A program made the translations under genes and the position numbers. DNA of 64,000 nt from Arthrobacter crystallopoietes. GTDB taxonomy: Bacteria; Actinomycetota; Actinomycetes; Actinomycetales; Micrococcaceae. This document shows, piece after piece, positions 8,538-16,961 of this stretch. The stretch spans positions 1,116,001 through 1,180,000 of the forward strand of contig NZ_CP018863.1 of assembly GCF_002849715.1 (NCBI RefSeq), read 5' to 3'. Position 1 is the first letter of the stretch. Every line of letters begins with the position of its first letter. The notes beneath the pieces were generated by a model. It ran no database searches, was not told where the DNA came from, and worked only from the letters and a program-made list of their open reading frames with translations.

Positions 8538-8574
8538 TGATACTTGTCCAAGCCCAATAAGGCATGAAGTGATA
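8538..8574. promoter_or_regulatory. Candidate LysR site between tctC and its divergent regulator
   Basis: The 153-base gap between tctC and the LysR gene contains TGATACTT (8538-8545) and AAGTGATA (8567-8574), an imperfect inverted pair lying just upstream of the regulator gene. Divergent LysR promoters usually carry such interrupted dyads with a T-N11-A core. The match is imperfect, so this is only a candidate. Confidence 0.3.
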
Positions 8575-8587
8575 CCCTCTGTGCATC

Positions 8588-9466
8588 ATGTACTCACTCG
8601 ACCAGCTTCGCGGTTTCGTGGCCGTTGCCGAAGAACTCCACTTCGGCCGCGCCGCGGAACGCCTTAATATGACCCAGCCGCCCTTGAGCCGGCAAATCCA
8701 AAAGCTTGAGCGCGGCATCCAGGTGCAACTCTTCGAGCGGGACAACCGCCGGGTGACCCTCACCTCGGCCGGCGAAGCCTTCCTCGTCGAGGCACGCAAG
8801 CTGCTCGCCTTGGCGGACAGCGCCCCGGATCTTGCCCGCCGGATCTCGGCCGGCGCCGCGGGCACTGTCCGCATCGGCTTCACCGCGGCCTCCACTTACG
8901 GTCTGCTGGGCGCCCTGCTGAACGAGATCGGGACGCACCTGCCGGAGATCGACGTCGAACTCACGGAGATGGTGACGCGCGAACAGATCCCGGCACTGGT
9001 GAAGGGCGAGATCGATATCGGCCTGGCCCGGCCGCCCTTTGATGAGGAGCTGTTCGACTCGCGGCTCCTGTACCGGGAGCCGATGGTGGCCGCCCTGCCT
9101 GCGGGGCACCCGCTGGGGCGGCTGGGGCGCGCGATCACCGGGGAGGACCTGCGCAACGAAGACCTGATCATGCACTCCCCCACCCAGGCGCGCTACTTCT
9201 ACGACCTGGTGGTTAGAACCCTCCCGGTGACCAACACGAACTTTGTCCATACCGTGAGCCAGATCCTGACCATGGTGTTGCTGGTGGCGGCCGGTCGCGG
9301 GATCGCGCTGGTCCCACAGTCGGCCAGCGTGCTGGGCATCGACGGCGTGGAGTACGCACGGGTGGAGGGCTTCGGCGAAGACCCCGTGGAGCTTTATGCC
9401 ATTTGGCAGCGCGATTCCCGGAACCCCGCGCTGCACCGGGTGATGAACCTGATCGAGCAGGCCTGA
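8588..9466 (+). CDS. LysR-family transcriptional regulator
   Basis: A 292-residue LysR protein. The helix-turn-helix is at residues 1-62, with the typical LRGFVAVAEELHFGRAAERLNMTQPPLSRQIQKLE. The periplasmic-binding-protein-like effector domain follows from about residue 90, beginning GTVRIGFTAASTYGLLGALL. It belongs to the CbbR/BenM-like type that often responds to small carboxylates. It diverges from tctCBA and lies upstream of the keto-deoxyglucarate genes, so it is the natural candidate for induction of aldarate uptake and breakdown; the effector is unknown. Confidence 0.9.
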   Translation: MYSLDQLRGFVAVAEELHFGRAAERLNMTQPPLSRQIQKLERGIQVQLFERDNRRVTLTSAGEAFLVEARKLLALADSAPDLARRISAGAAGTVRIGFTAASTYGLLGALLNEIGTHLPEIDVELTEMVTREQIPALVKGEIDIGLARPPFDEELFDSRLLYREPMVAALPAGHPLGRLGRAITGEDLRNEDLIMHSPTQARYFYDLVVRTLPVTNTNFVHTVSQILTMVLLVAAGRGIALVPQSASVLGIDGVEYARVEGFGEDPVELYAIWQRDSRNPALHRVMNLIEQA

Positions 9467-9510
9467 TTCATTCGCAGCGCCCCGGGCCCCGCCGTCATAA
9501 TGCAGAGAAG

Positions 9511-9564
9511 GTATCAAACCATACAAAAACACTCTTGGACATGCATCGAAAGTGTTCCTAGGCT
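9511..9564 (+). promoter_or_regulatory. Predicted promoter of the glucarate catabolic genes
   Basis: A -35-like TTGGAC (9535-9540) and a -10-like TAGGCT (9559-9564) are separated by 18 bases, placing a start near 9571 and about 60 bases of leader before the GTG at 9634. Just upstream, GTAT-N6-ATAC (9511-9524) is a possible operator half-pair. Both calls rest on consensus matching only. Confidence 0.4.
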
Positions 9565-9633
9565 GGCAGCAATGCACACCCCCATTCGGCGCCAGGGCAA
9601 GGACCTCGCGCCGCCTAATTAAGGACACAACAC

Positions 9634-10548
9634 GTGGCACAGCTGAACCCGGCCGAATTGGCAACCCAGATCAAATCCGGTCTGCTCTCTTTTCCGGTAA
9701 CGCATTTCGATGCGGACCTGCAGTTTGATGAGGCCCGGTACCGCGAGCACCTCGCCTGGCAGGCCGGCTACGACGTCGCGGGCCTCTTCGCCGGCGGCGG
9801 CACGGGTGAAGGCTTCTCCCTCACCACCGCGGAAATGGACCGCGTGGTCCGCGTTGCGGTGGATGAAATCGGCGGCAGGGTCCCCGTCCTGGCCTCCGCC
9901 ACCGGACCCACCTTCCAGGCCATCGAGCAGGCGAAGTCGGCCGAGGCCGCCGGTGCGGATGGCCTGCTGCTGCTGCCGCCGTACCTGACCGAGGCGGACC
10001 AGGAAGGCCTGATCGAACACGTCAGCGCCGTCTGCCGCGCCACCAACCTCGGCGTCATCGTCTACAGCCGGGCGAACGCCGTCCTGACGGACACCTCGGT
10101 GGCCATCCTGGCCGAACGCAACCCGAACCTGATCGGCTTCAAGGACGGCATCGGCAACATCGAGCAGATGACCCGGATCTACGCCAAGGTGGGCGAGCGC
10201 CTCGCCTACATCGGCGGGCTGCCGACGGCGGAGACTTTCGCGTTGCCGCTGCTGCAGCTGGGCGTGAGCACCTACTCCTCGGCGATGTTCAACTTCGTGC
10301 CCGAGTTCGCGCTCGGCTTCTACCAGGACGTCCGCGCCGAAAACCGCACGGCCGTCTACCAGAAGCTCAACGACTTCGTCATTCCGTACCTGGACATCCG
10401 CGACCGGGTGAAGGGCTACGGCGTGTCCATCGTCAAGGCCGGCCTGACCGCCGTGGGCCGCGACGGCGGCAAGGTCCGCCCGCCGCTGCAGGACCTCACC
10501 GAGTCCGACCTGCACGAACTGACCACCCTGATCAACAAAATCAGCTAG
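9634..10548 (+). CDS. kdgD: 5-dehydro-4-deoxyglucarate dehydratase (DapA superfamily)
   Basis: A 304-residue class I aldolase-fold enzyme that decarboxylates and dehydrates 5-keto-4-deoxyglucarate to 2,5-dioxopentanoate. Schiff-base Lys170 is in GFKDGIGN, Tyr144 in VIVYSRANA, and the substrate-carboxylate loop GGGTGE is at 54-59. The DGIGN after the Lys and the [14 protein letters not shown] segment are those of keto-deoxyglucarate dehydratase rather than dihydrodipicolinate synthase. The GTG at 9634 follows AAGGA. It is the first gene of a tight trio with the semialdehyde dehydrogenase and glucarate dehydratase, which agrees fully with the assignment. Confidence 0.9.
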   Translation: MAQLNPAELATQIKSGLLSFPVTHFDADLQFDEARYREHLAWQAGYDVAGLFAGGGTGEGFSLTTAEMDRVVRVAVDEIGGRVPVLASATGPTFQAIEQAKSAEAAGADGLLLLPPYLTEADQEGLIEHVSAVCRATNLGVIVYSRANAVLTDTSVAILAERNPNLIGFKDGIGNIEQMTRIYAKVGERLAYIGGLPTAETFALPLLQLGVSTYSSAMFNFVPEFALGFYQDVRAENRTAVYQKLNDFVIPYLDIRDRVKGYGVSIVKAGLTAVGRDGGKVRPPLQDLTESDLHELTTLINKIS

Positions 10549-10558
10549 GAGATTGCCC

Positions 10559-12145
10559 GTGCCCATTACAGGAAATTCCATCATCGCCGGCACCCCCGTC
10601 AACGGGACCGACGGCGAGGTCAACGCCATCAACCCGGCCACCGGCGAAAAGCTTGAGCCCGCCTTCGGCATGGTCAGCGTGGCCCAGCTCGAAGACGCCA
10701 CCAAGGCCGCCGAAGCAGCGTTCGACACCTACCGTGCCACCTCCCCCGAAGTGCGCGCAGCCTTCCTCGAGCGCATCGCCGACAACATCGAAGCCATCGG
10801 CGCCGAGCTGACCGAACGCGGCACCGCCGAAACCGGCCTGCCCGCCGGCCGGCTGGAAGGCGAGCGCGGCCGCACCATCGGCCAGCTGCGGATGTTCGCC
10901 GCAGTGGTCCGCCAGGGCGACCACCTGCAGGTGCGCATCGATCCCGCACAGCCGGACCGCAAACCGGCGGCCCGCGTGGACATCCGCCAGCGCCACATTC
11001 CGCTGGGCCCGGTTGCCGTGTTCGGTGCCAGCAACTTCCCGCTGGCGTTCTCCACCGCGGGCGGCGACACTGCCTCCGCGCTGGCCGCCGGCTGCCCGGT
11101 GATCGTCAAGGCGCACAACGCACACCCGGGAACCGCGGAACTGGTGGGCCAGGCCTTGGCGAAGGCCGTCAAGGACAGCGACCTGCCCGACGGCGTCTTC
11201 TCGCTGCTCTTCGGTGCCGGCCGCTCCGTCGGCCAGGCACTCGTGGCGGATCCGCGCATCAAGGCCGTGGGCTTCACCGGGTCGCAGGCCGGCGGGATCG
11301 CCCTGATGAAGACCGCGGCGGCACGGCCGGAGCCAATTCCGGTGTATGCAGAGATGTCCTCCATCAACCCCGTGTTTGTCCTGCCCGGCGCCATCGCCGA
11401 CGACGCGGCCGCGCTGGCCGGCGACTTCGTCGGATCGCTGACCATGGGGGCCGGCCAGTTCTGCACCAACCCCGGGCTGGTCTTTGTCCCCGAAGGCACA
11501 ACCGGCGACGCCTTCATCAACGCCGCAGCCGGCTCGCTGCGTTCCTGCGCCGGCCAGACCATGCTCACACCGGGCATCGCCGGCGCGTGGGAAGAAGGCG
11601 TGAAGGAACTTGCAGCGGCCGACGGCGTGGAACAGGTCGCCGAGGGCACTCCGGGCGCCACCGAGAACGCCCCGGCACCGCGGCTGTTCAGCACCACCGC
11701 GGAGAACTTCGCGGCCTCGCCGCGGCTGCAGGAGGAAGTCTTCGGGGCGGCCGGGCTCTTCGTGCGCTACTCGGACGCGGCCGAACTCGCCACCGCCACC
11801 GAGAACCTCCAGGGGCAGCTCACCGCGACCGTCCATTACGCGCCGGGCGACGAGGCAGCGGCCCGCGAGCTGCTCCCCGTCCTGGAGCGCAGGGTGGGAC
11901 GCATCCTCTTCAACGGCTGGCCCACCGGCGTCGAAGTTGGACACGCTATGGTCCACGGCGGGCCGTTCCCGGCGACGTCCGACTCGCGGTCCACCTCCGT
12001 GGGCAGCCTGGCCATCCACCGCTTCCAGCGCCCGGTCAGCTACCAGAATGTTCCGGCCGAGCTCCTGCCGGAGCCGCTGCAGGACAACAACCCGTGGAAA
12101 CTGAACCGCCGCCTCGACGGCAGCGTAGAAACCCTGAAGGACTAG
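10559..12145 (+). CDS. 2,5-dioxovalerate (alpha-ketoglutarate semialdehyde) dehydrogenase
   Basis: A 528-residue NAD(P)-dependent aldehyde dehydrogenase oxidising 2,5-dioxopentanoate to 2-oxoglutarate, the last step of the pathway. Visible residues are Asn159 in GASNFPLAF, catalytic base Glu265 in VYAEMSSINP and nucleophile Cys302 in AGQFCTNPG. The AEMSSINPVFVLPGA block is characteristic of ketoglutarate semialdehyde dehydrogenases. I place the start at the GTG at 10559, seven bases after AGGAG; the in-frame TTG at 10553 is only one base from that box. It lies 10 bases after kdgD and 3 bases before the glucarate dehydratase gene. Confidence 0.9.
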   Translation: MPITGNSIIAGTPVNGTDGEVNAINPATGEKLEPAFGMVSVAQLEDATKAAEAAFDTYRATSPEVRAAFLERIADNIEAIGAELTERGTAETGLPAGRLEGERGRTIGQLRMFAAVVRQGDHLQVRIDPAQPDRKPAARVDIRQRHIPLGPVAVFGASNFPLAFSTAGGDTASALAAGCPVIVKAHNAHPGTAELVGQALAKAVKDSDLPDGVFSLLFGAGRSVGQALVADPRIKAVGFTGSQAGGIALMKTAAARPEPIPVYAEMSSINPVFVLPGAIADDAAALAGDFVGSLTMGAGQFCTNPGLVFVPEGTTGDAFINAAAGSLRSCAGQTMLTPGIAGAWEEGVKELAAADGVEQVAEGTPGATENAPAPRLFSTTAENFAASPRLQEEVFGAAGLFVRYSDAAELATATENLQGQLTATVHYAPGDEAAARELLPVLERRVGRILFNGWPTGVEVGHAMVHGGPFPATSDSRSTSVGSLAIHRFQRPVSYQNVPAELLPEPLQDNNPWKLNRRLDGSVETLKD

Positions 12146-12148
12146 CGC

Positions 12149-13480
12149 ATGGCAAGCAACACCCCCACGATCGTCTCGGTCGAAGCCGTCCCGGTTGCCG
12201 GCCACGACAGCATGCTGCTGAACCTCAGCGGTGCCCACGGCCCGTTCTTCACCCGGAACATCGCCATTATCACCGACAGCAACGGCAACACCGGACTGGG
12301 TGAGGTACCCGGCGGCGAAGCGATCCGCAGCACCATCGAGGAAGCCGGCAGCATCCTGGTCGGCCAGCCGATCTCGCTGTACCGGCAGCTGCTGCGCAAG
12401 GTCTCCGTGGCTTTCGCCGACCGGGATGCGGGCGGACGCGGTGCGCAGACCTTCGATCTGCGCACCACCATCCACGCCGTCACGGCGCTGGAATCCGGGC
12501 TGCTGGACCTGATGGGCCAGCATCTGGGCGTGCCCGTGGCCGAGCTCCTCGGCGAAGGCCAGCAGCGGGACAAGGTCCAGATGCTGGGCTACCTGTTCTA
12601 CGTTGCCGACCGGACAAAGACCGACCTGCCGTACCTGGCCGAGGACAACCCGGCCGACGATTGGGAACGGCTGCGCCGCGAGGAGGCCATGACGCCGGAG
12701 GCGATTGTGGCTCTGGCCGAAGCCGCCCAGCAGCGCTATGGGTTCCAGGACTTCAAGCTCAAGGGCGGCGTGCTCCCGGGCAAGGAAGAGGTTGCCGCGG
12801 TGACCGCGCTGGCCAAGCGTTTCCCGGAGGCCCGGATCACGCTTGACCCCAACGGCGGCTGGCTGTTGCAGGAAGCCATCGAGCTCTGCAGCGGGCTGGG
12901 CGACGTCCTGGCGTACGCCGAGGACCCGTGCGGTCCGGAAGGAACCTACTCCGGCCGCGAAACCATGGCGGAGTTCCGGCGGGCCACCGGACTGCCGACG
13001 GCCACCAACATGATCGCCACGGACTGGCGGCAGATGGCCCACGCCATCCGGACGAACGCCGTCGATATTCCGCTGGCGGACCCGCATTTCTGGACCATGC
13101 AGGGCTCGGTTCGAGTGGCGCAGCTGTGCAACGACTTCGGCCTGACCTGGGGTTCGCACTCGAACAACCACTTCGATATCTCGCTCGCGATGTTCACGCA
13201 GGTGGGCGCAGCGGCGCCGGGCAAGATCACTGCGCTGGATACGCACTGGATCTGGCAGGACGGCCAGGGGCTGACCACGGAGCCGCTGCAGATCAAGGGC
13301 GGCTACATCGAGGTACCGGCGCGTCCGGGCCTCGGCGTCGAGCTGGACCGGAAGGCGCTCGAGGCCGCGCACCAGCTCTACCTCGAACACGGGCTCGGTG
13401 CCCGGGACGATGCCGCGGCCATGCAGTACCTGGTGCCTGGCTGGGAGTTCAACCCGAAGCGGCCGGCCCTGGTGCGCTAG
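12149..13480 (+). CDS. gudD: Glucarate dehydratase (enolase superfamily)
   Basis: A 443-residue glucarate dehydratase-like enzyme converting D-glucarate (and possibly L-idarate) to 5-keto-4-deoxyglucarate. Active-site residues fall in the expected places: Lys203-x-Lys205 in FKLKGG, Asp233 in LDPNGGW, Glu258 in AEDPCG, Asn287 in [10 protein letters not shown], Asp310 and His337 in [12 protein letters not shown]. Length matches the GudD family (about 440-450). The ATG at 12149 starts 3 bases after the dehydrogenase stop, so translation is probably coupled. A strong terminator follows at 13508. With kdgD and the dehydrogenase it forms a complete route to 2-oxoglutarate. Confidence 0.92.
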   Translation: MASNTPTIVSVEAVPVAGHDSMLLNLSGAHGPFFTRNIAIITDSNGNTGLGEVPGGEAIRSTIEEAGSILVGQPISLYRQLLRKVSVAFADRDAGGRGAQTFDLRTTIHAVTALESGLLDLMGQHLGVPVAELLGEGQQRDKVQMLGYLFYVADRTKTDLPYLAEDNPADDWERLRREEAMTPEAIVALAEAAQQRYGFQDFKLKGGVLPGKEEVAAVTALAKRFPEARITLDPNGGWLLQEAIELCSGLGDVLAYAEDPCGPEGTYSGRETMAEFRRATGLPTATNMIATDWRQMAHAIRTNAVDIPLADPHFWTMQGSVRVAQLCNDFGLTWGSHSNNHFDISLAMFTQVGAAAPGKITALDTHWIWQDGQGLTTEPLQIKGGYIEVPARPGLGVELDRKALEAAHQLYLEHGLGARDDAAAMQYLVPGWEFNPKRPALVR

Positions 13481-13507
13481 GAAAGCTGGTCCGCTAGTAA
13501 AGTCAAA

Positions 13508-13551
13508 GGGTCCGGCCCCGCTGTCCCAGGCGGCGGGGCCGGACCCTTTTT
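13508..13551 (+). terminator. Rho-independent terminator of the glucarate operon
   Basis: GGGTCCGGCCCCG (13508-13520) pairs perfectly over 13 bases with 13534-13546, with a 13-base loop, and is followed directly by five T residues (13547-13551). This is one of the clearest intrinsic terminators in the window. Confidence 0.92.
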
Positions 13552-13570
13552 GCGTGGAATACGGAGGTAT

Positions 13571-14494
13571 GTGTTGGTCGGCGTCCTGATTGGTTTCGCC
13601 ATAGTCGGCGCCGTCATTGTGGTTGGCTATATTGCCGCCCGCTTCCAGATCGGCGGCCCGCACGCCGGACAGGCGCTGACCCAGACCGCCTTCTTCATCA
13701 CCAACCCGGCACTGCTGTTTACCGTGCTCGCCCAGGCTGATCTGGAGGCGGTCTTCTCCGCCTACGTGCCGATTGCCCTGATCACCGCGCTGGCGACGGC
13801 GGGGCTCTACGTGCTGCTCAGCCGGATCTGGTTCCGCCGCCCTGCCGCCGAAACCGCAGTAGGAGCCATGGCCAGCTCGTACGTCAACGCGAACAACATC
13901 GGCATTCCGATCGCCCTCTACGCGCTGGGGAACGCGACGCCGGTGGCGCCGGTCCTGCTGATCCAGCTGCTGTTACTGGCGCCGGCGTACCTGACGATTC
14001 TGGATCTCTCCTCCGGACGCAAACCTTCGCTGAAAAACATCCTGACGCAACCGTTCCGCAATCCGATGATCATCGCGTCGTTTCTGGGCGTGGCCGTGGC
14101 TTGGACCGGCGTCGAACTTCCCGAAGTGGTCTGGGAGCCGCTGATGCTGCTGGGCGGTGCGGCCGTGCCGCTGGTCCTGATGGCTTTCGGCATGTCGCTG
14201 CGCGGCAGCCGGCCGCTGAAGGTGAGCGAGGGCCGCACCGAGGTCATCGTCGCCACCGCCCTCAAGTCAGCCGTGATGCCGCTGCTCACGTACGTAGTGG
14301 CCACGTTCCTGTTCCGGCTGGACGCGGAGCTGGTCTTCGGGGCGGTGATCATGGCGGCCCTGCCCTCGGCGCAAAACGTCTTCCTCTTCGCCAGCCGCTA
14401 CGGCCGCGGCATCACGATGGCCCGCGACGTGGTGCTGCTGTCCTCCGCGCTGGCGGTGCCGGCCCTCATCGTCGCAGCCTGGCTGCTGGCCTAG
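13571..14494 (+). CDS. AEC-family (auxin efflux carrier-like) transporter
   Basis: A membrane protein of about 307 residues with ten predicted hydrophobic spans in two five-span halves, the AEC/BART plan. The conserved NNIGIPIALYALG segment, after ASSYVNA, is typical of these secondary transporters of organic acids. I place the start at GTG 13571 (or TTG 13574), just after GGAGG at 13563-13567; an in-frame TTG at 13550 lies inside the terminator T tract and is rejected. It directly follows the glucarate operon but has its own ribosome site, so it may move a related acid; substrate is unknown. Confidence 0.8.
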   Translation: MLVGVLIGFAIVGAVIVVGYIAARFQIGGPHAGQALTQTAFFITNPALLFTVLAQADLEAVFSAYVPIALITALATAGLYVLLSRIWFRRPAAETAVGAMASSYVNANNIGIPIALYALGNATPVAPVLLIQLLLLAPAYLTILDLSSGRKPSLKNILTQPFRNPMIIASFLGVAVAWTGVELPEVVWEPLMLLGGAAVPLVLMAFGMSLRGSRPLKVSEGRTEVIVATALKSAVMPLLTYVVATFLFRLDAELVFGAVIMAALPSAQNVFLFASRYGRGITMARDVVLLSSALAVPALIVAAWLLA

Positions 14495-14509
14495 CGCCGG
14501 GACCGTCGG

Positions 14510-15346
14510 CTATCCGGCCCCGGGCTTCAACCGCATCTGCTCCGGCTTTTCCAACAGGAGCCACCGCGGCCGTCCATCACGCTCATGTCCCCGCGGGGTG
14601 AACCGGTCGGCTTCAACGAGCTGCTCCAGCCCGAGTCCGGTAAGCGACTGGACGTCCTGCACGGGAACTTGGAAAGTCCGGTACGGCCCGAGCGGCGGAA
14701 TCTCGCCCGCTGCCGTGGCGGCCGCGGTCTGCCGTTCCAGTTCGAGCTCGTCCAGCAAGGGGGACTGGTCCAGGATGTAGGCCGTGCATGCGATTCCTTC
14801 CGCGGCACGCCAGGCGGCTACTTTCCAGAACAGCAGCGGGATCGAAAAGCCCCGGTACTGCGGATCCGCGCTGTCGAAGACCGGACCGGTGAAGACGCTG
14901 AGCCGGGTGTCGTAATTGTCCGCGTGGTCCAAGAGATAGTCCTCCAACCCCAGCCACAGCTCCTTGGACTGGTTGAAGGTATTCACCTGCGGCGCCGCAT
15001 TCGTATAGAAAAAGGTCTCGGTGTTGGCCTTGGCGGCCTCGGCGCGACTGCCCCACACCGGGTCCAGCCGCCGCACCAGGTGCCCGCGATCCAGGTCGTT
15101 TCCGCGATACAGCTCTTCACCGGCCTGCAGCTCCGCGGCCAGCCTCGGATCCAGCCGCCAGCTGTCTTCCCGCGGCAAGTCCTGGAGCCGGTCGCCGTCG
15201 ATGTTCACTGCGGCCAGCTCCGCGAGCCGTTGCTGGGTGTTGAGGCAGATCGTGAAATGCGTGTAGTCCAGCACCTTGACTGCGGTTGCCGGACGGGGAA
15301 GTTCAACGGTGGTCAGCAGGAAGTCCGCGCTGTAGCCCTGGGTCAT
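14510..15346 (-). CDS. DNA/RNA non-specific endonuclease (EndoG/NucA family)
   Basis: A 278-residue beta-beta-alpha-metal nuclease. The catalytic DRGH motif is at residues 86-89, with His89 the general base, and the metal ligand Asn lies in TNAAPQVNTFNQ (Asn122-125 region), followed by LWLGLEDYLL. The start at 15346 is preferred because GGATGGAAG precedes it; an upstream in-frame ATG at 15370 lacks a ribosome site. There is no signal peptide or membrane span and no immunity gene beside it, so it should stay in the cytoplasm. Its role (repair, defence or DNA salvage) is unclear. Confidence 0.8.
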   Translation of the reverse strand: MTQGYSADFLLTTVELPRPATAVKVLDYTHFTICLNTQQRLAELAAVNIDGDRLQDLPREDSWRLDPRLAAELQAGEELYRGNDLDRGHLVRRLDPVWGSRAEAAKANTETFFYTNAAPQVNTFNQSKELWLGLEDYLLDHADNYDTRLSVFTGPVFDSADPQYRGFSIPLLFWKVAAWRAAEGIACTAYILDQSPLLDELELERQTAAATAAGEIPPLGPYRTFQVPVQDVQSLTGLGLEQLVEADRFTPRGHERDGRPRWLLLEKPEQMRLKPGAG

Positions 15347-15434
15347 GCTTCCATCCTGCGGCACCCGCATGAACGGCAGGAAGCGCCAACCGGAAATCCG
15401 GTTGACGCTTCCGCGACCGTCAGTTTCTGCGGTC

Positions 15435-15638
15435 CTAGTCTACGAATTCGGACTGCGTCTCAATGAAGTCCCAGTCCTTCGGCGCGAGCGTTGTGTCTTT
15501 CAGATCCGGGCCGCCCGCGTTATAAACCTCGAGGGCGACATCCGACTCGATGCTCTCGGCCCGCAGGTTCTGCCGGAACCACTGTTTGGTTGCCGTGTGC
15601 AGCTCCGGCCACCACTGTTCAATGCTCTTCTCAGTCAT
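15435..15638 (-). CDS. Small acidic protein of unknown function
   Basis: A 67-residue acidic protein opening TEKSIEQWWPELHTATKQWF and ending PKDWDFIETQSEFVD. I do not recognise a family. It is supported as a gene by a GGAGG ribosome site seven bases before the ATG at 15638 and by coding-like composition rich in Trp and acidic residues. It lies between the nuclease gene and a terminator hairpin upstream, so it is probably its own unit or cotranscribed with the nuclease. Confidence 0.55.
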   Translation of the reverse strand: MTEKSIEQWWPELHTATKQWFRQNLRAESIESDVALEVYNAGGPDLKDTTLAPKDWDFIETQSEFVD

Positions 15639-15719
15639 CTCAGGCCCTCCGTTGTCGTCTGGTTCCACCGTAAGTGCGGACAGCGGCGGGTACAAGGTCA
15701 TCCCGGGAACGAACAACTG

Positions 15720-15757
15720 AAGGATGTAGCTGGGTCGACGGACCCAGCTACATCCTT
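15720..15757. terminator. Perfect 17-bp hairpin terminator
   Basis: AAGGATGTAGCTGGGTC (15720-15736) and its exact complement (15741-15757) flank a four-base loop GACG. It lies 18 bases beyond the stop of the DoxX gene on the minus strand. The very long perfect stem and short loop make termination or transcript protection likely, although the T tract is weak. Confidence 0.8.
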
Positions 15758-15774
15758 CGAGATATACATCGGAC

Positions 15775-16338
15775 TTAGCGCAACCAGCGCAGGGACGGGG
15801 ACGACGTCAGGGCCGACCACTGGCGGCCCAGGCCGAACGTGTTGCCGGCGTGTGTTGCAGCCAGGACGATCATTGCCGCCGCGTAGACGATGTGCTCGTC
15901 GATGATCGGATTGGACTTGAGCGGCAGCGAAGACAGCCACATCAGGATCATAAGGGCGGTGCCGCCGACAGCGGCAGCACGGAGCGCGATGCCAAGAACC
16001 AGCGCCGTACCAACGGCCAGCAGCCCAAGCATGAAGGCCCAGTCCACGACCGGCGCGCCAGCCAGCGACTGGAACAGTCCGGCGAACGAGCCCTCCAGGC
16101 TGCCTAGGTAGCCTGCAGTGGGCGAGCCGCCCGCGATCCAGGCCTTCTCGGGTGTCGTGGCGAAACCGAGGCCGAACGTCTTATCGACGAAGGCCCAGAG
16201 AAAGACCGAACCCAGCAGGATCCGCAGTATCGCCAGCGGACGGGCACGCCGCGGGAGCACTGCCTGGCGCCTCTCTAGGGAGTCCGCAGAGGGAGCCGGC
16301 GCTGTCATGGTGTGGGGTGTTTCCTGCATGGTTGACAT
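15775..16338 (-). CDS. DoxX/DoxD-like membrane protein
   Basis: A 187-residue membrane protein with about four transmembrane segments: LAILRILLGSVFLWAFVDK, the GLFQSLAGAPVVDWAFMLGLLAVGTALVLGIALRAAAVGG pair, and VYAAAMIVLAATHAG. Its layout matches the DoxX superfamily, whose members are linked to thiosulfate:quinone oxidoreduction or to redox-sensing complexes. The N-terminal 35 residues are soluble. The ATG at 16338 has CAGGAG upstream. No partner oxidoreductase is adjacent, so the biochemical role is open. Confidence 0.75.
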   Translation of the reverse strand: MSTMQETPHTMTAPAPSADSLERRQAVLPRRARPLAILRILLGSVFLWAFVDKTFGLGFATTPEKAWIAGGSPTAGYLGSLEGSFAGLFQSLAGAPVVDWAFMLGLLAVGTALVLGIALRAAAVGGTALMILMWLSSLPLKSNPIIDEHIVYAAAMIVLAATHAGNTFGLGRQWSALTSSPSLRWLR

Positions 16339-16961
16339 AGGTGTTTTCTCCTGGGGAGTGGGGAAAAGTGGTCTGTGGAGCGGGGTTTGTCTATCTAACC
16401 GGCGCGCACTGTCCTACGCGTTCGCACACTGTCCTGCGCATTGCCGGGAGCCCCCTGCCAGCCGCAGATCCCGGCTCAGTGCCGGTCGATCCGTCCAGGA
16501 GAAGTCAGGGCGACTCCGTCTTGGGCTGGTTAATTTGGTACCGTACCGACAGGAAATTGCATTGCGCAAATCTTTCATGATGTAATTTTGCGCCCGCTCG
16601 GCGCAATTGGGTGATGTGCGCCACGTTGATGCGGCGCCGGCAACATCCGTGGTTAAAGGAAATACGCCGCGCCACTGAAGGGCTGCCCCGGTCGCACTCC
16701 CGGGCCGCGAACGCAGGTTGCCTCGTGTGTTGAACGTCACATAATGAATGGCCCTCTGTTGATCGCCTTTTCAGATGCACGACGGCGGAAGGCCGGTTCG
16801 GCGAACCCTCTGGCTACGTTACCCATGGAGTGGGTAACGATCACGGCGGAAGGGGGATCCGCCGTCGTTCTTGGGTTTACAGCCACGCGTGGCGCAGTAT
16901 GGTGTGAGTCACAGATTGATTCTCAAGGCACGTCCAACGAGGGCGCTGAGGAGATTGAGGC
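16339..16961. other. 623-bp regulatory gap between doxX and xdhA
   Basis: No convincing gene is seen; the short open frames have no ribosome site and overlap one another. Base composition drops in 16540-16610. Three inverted repeats are present: GCGCAAA/TTTGCGC (16564-16593), CGTTACCCA/TGGGTAACG (16817-16839) and ACGGCGGA/TCCGCCGT (16843-16865). The last could terminate a short upstream transcript. The gap is large enough for two divergent promoters and a small RNA. Confidence 0.6.
16817..16839. promoter_or_regulatory. Candidate operator upstream of xdhABC
   Basis: CGTTACCCA-N5-TGGGTAACG is a perfect nine-base inverted repeat with a five-base spacer, 122 bases before xdhA. Its size and spacing fit a dimeric repressor site. 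No regulator gene is next to it, so the cognate protein is encoded elsewhere. Confidence 0.5.

Noticed and set aside
10541..13663. A 3.1-kb open frame antisense to the glucarate genes.
   Set aside because: It is a shadow of three well-supported genes on the other strand and shows no domain.
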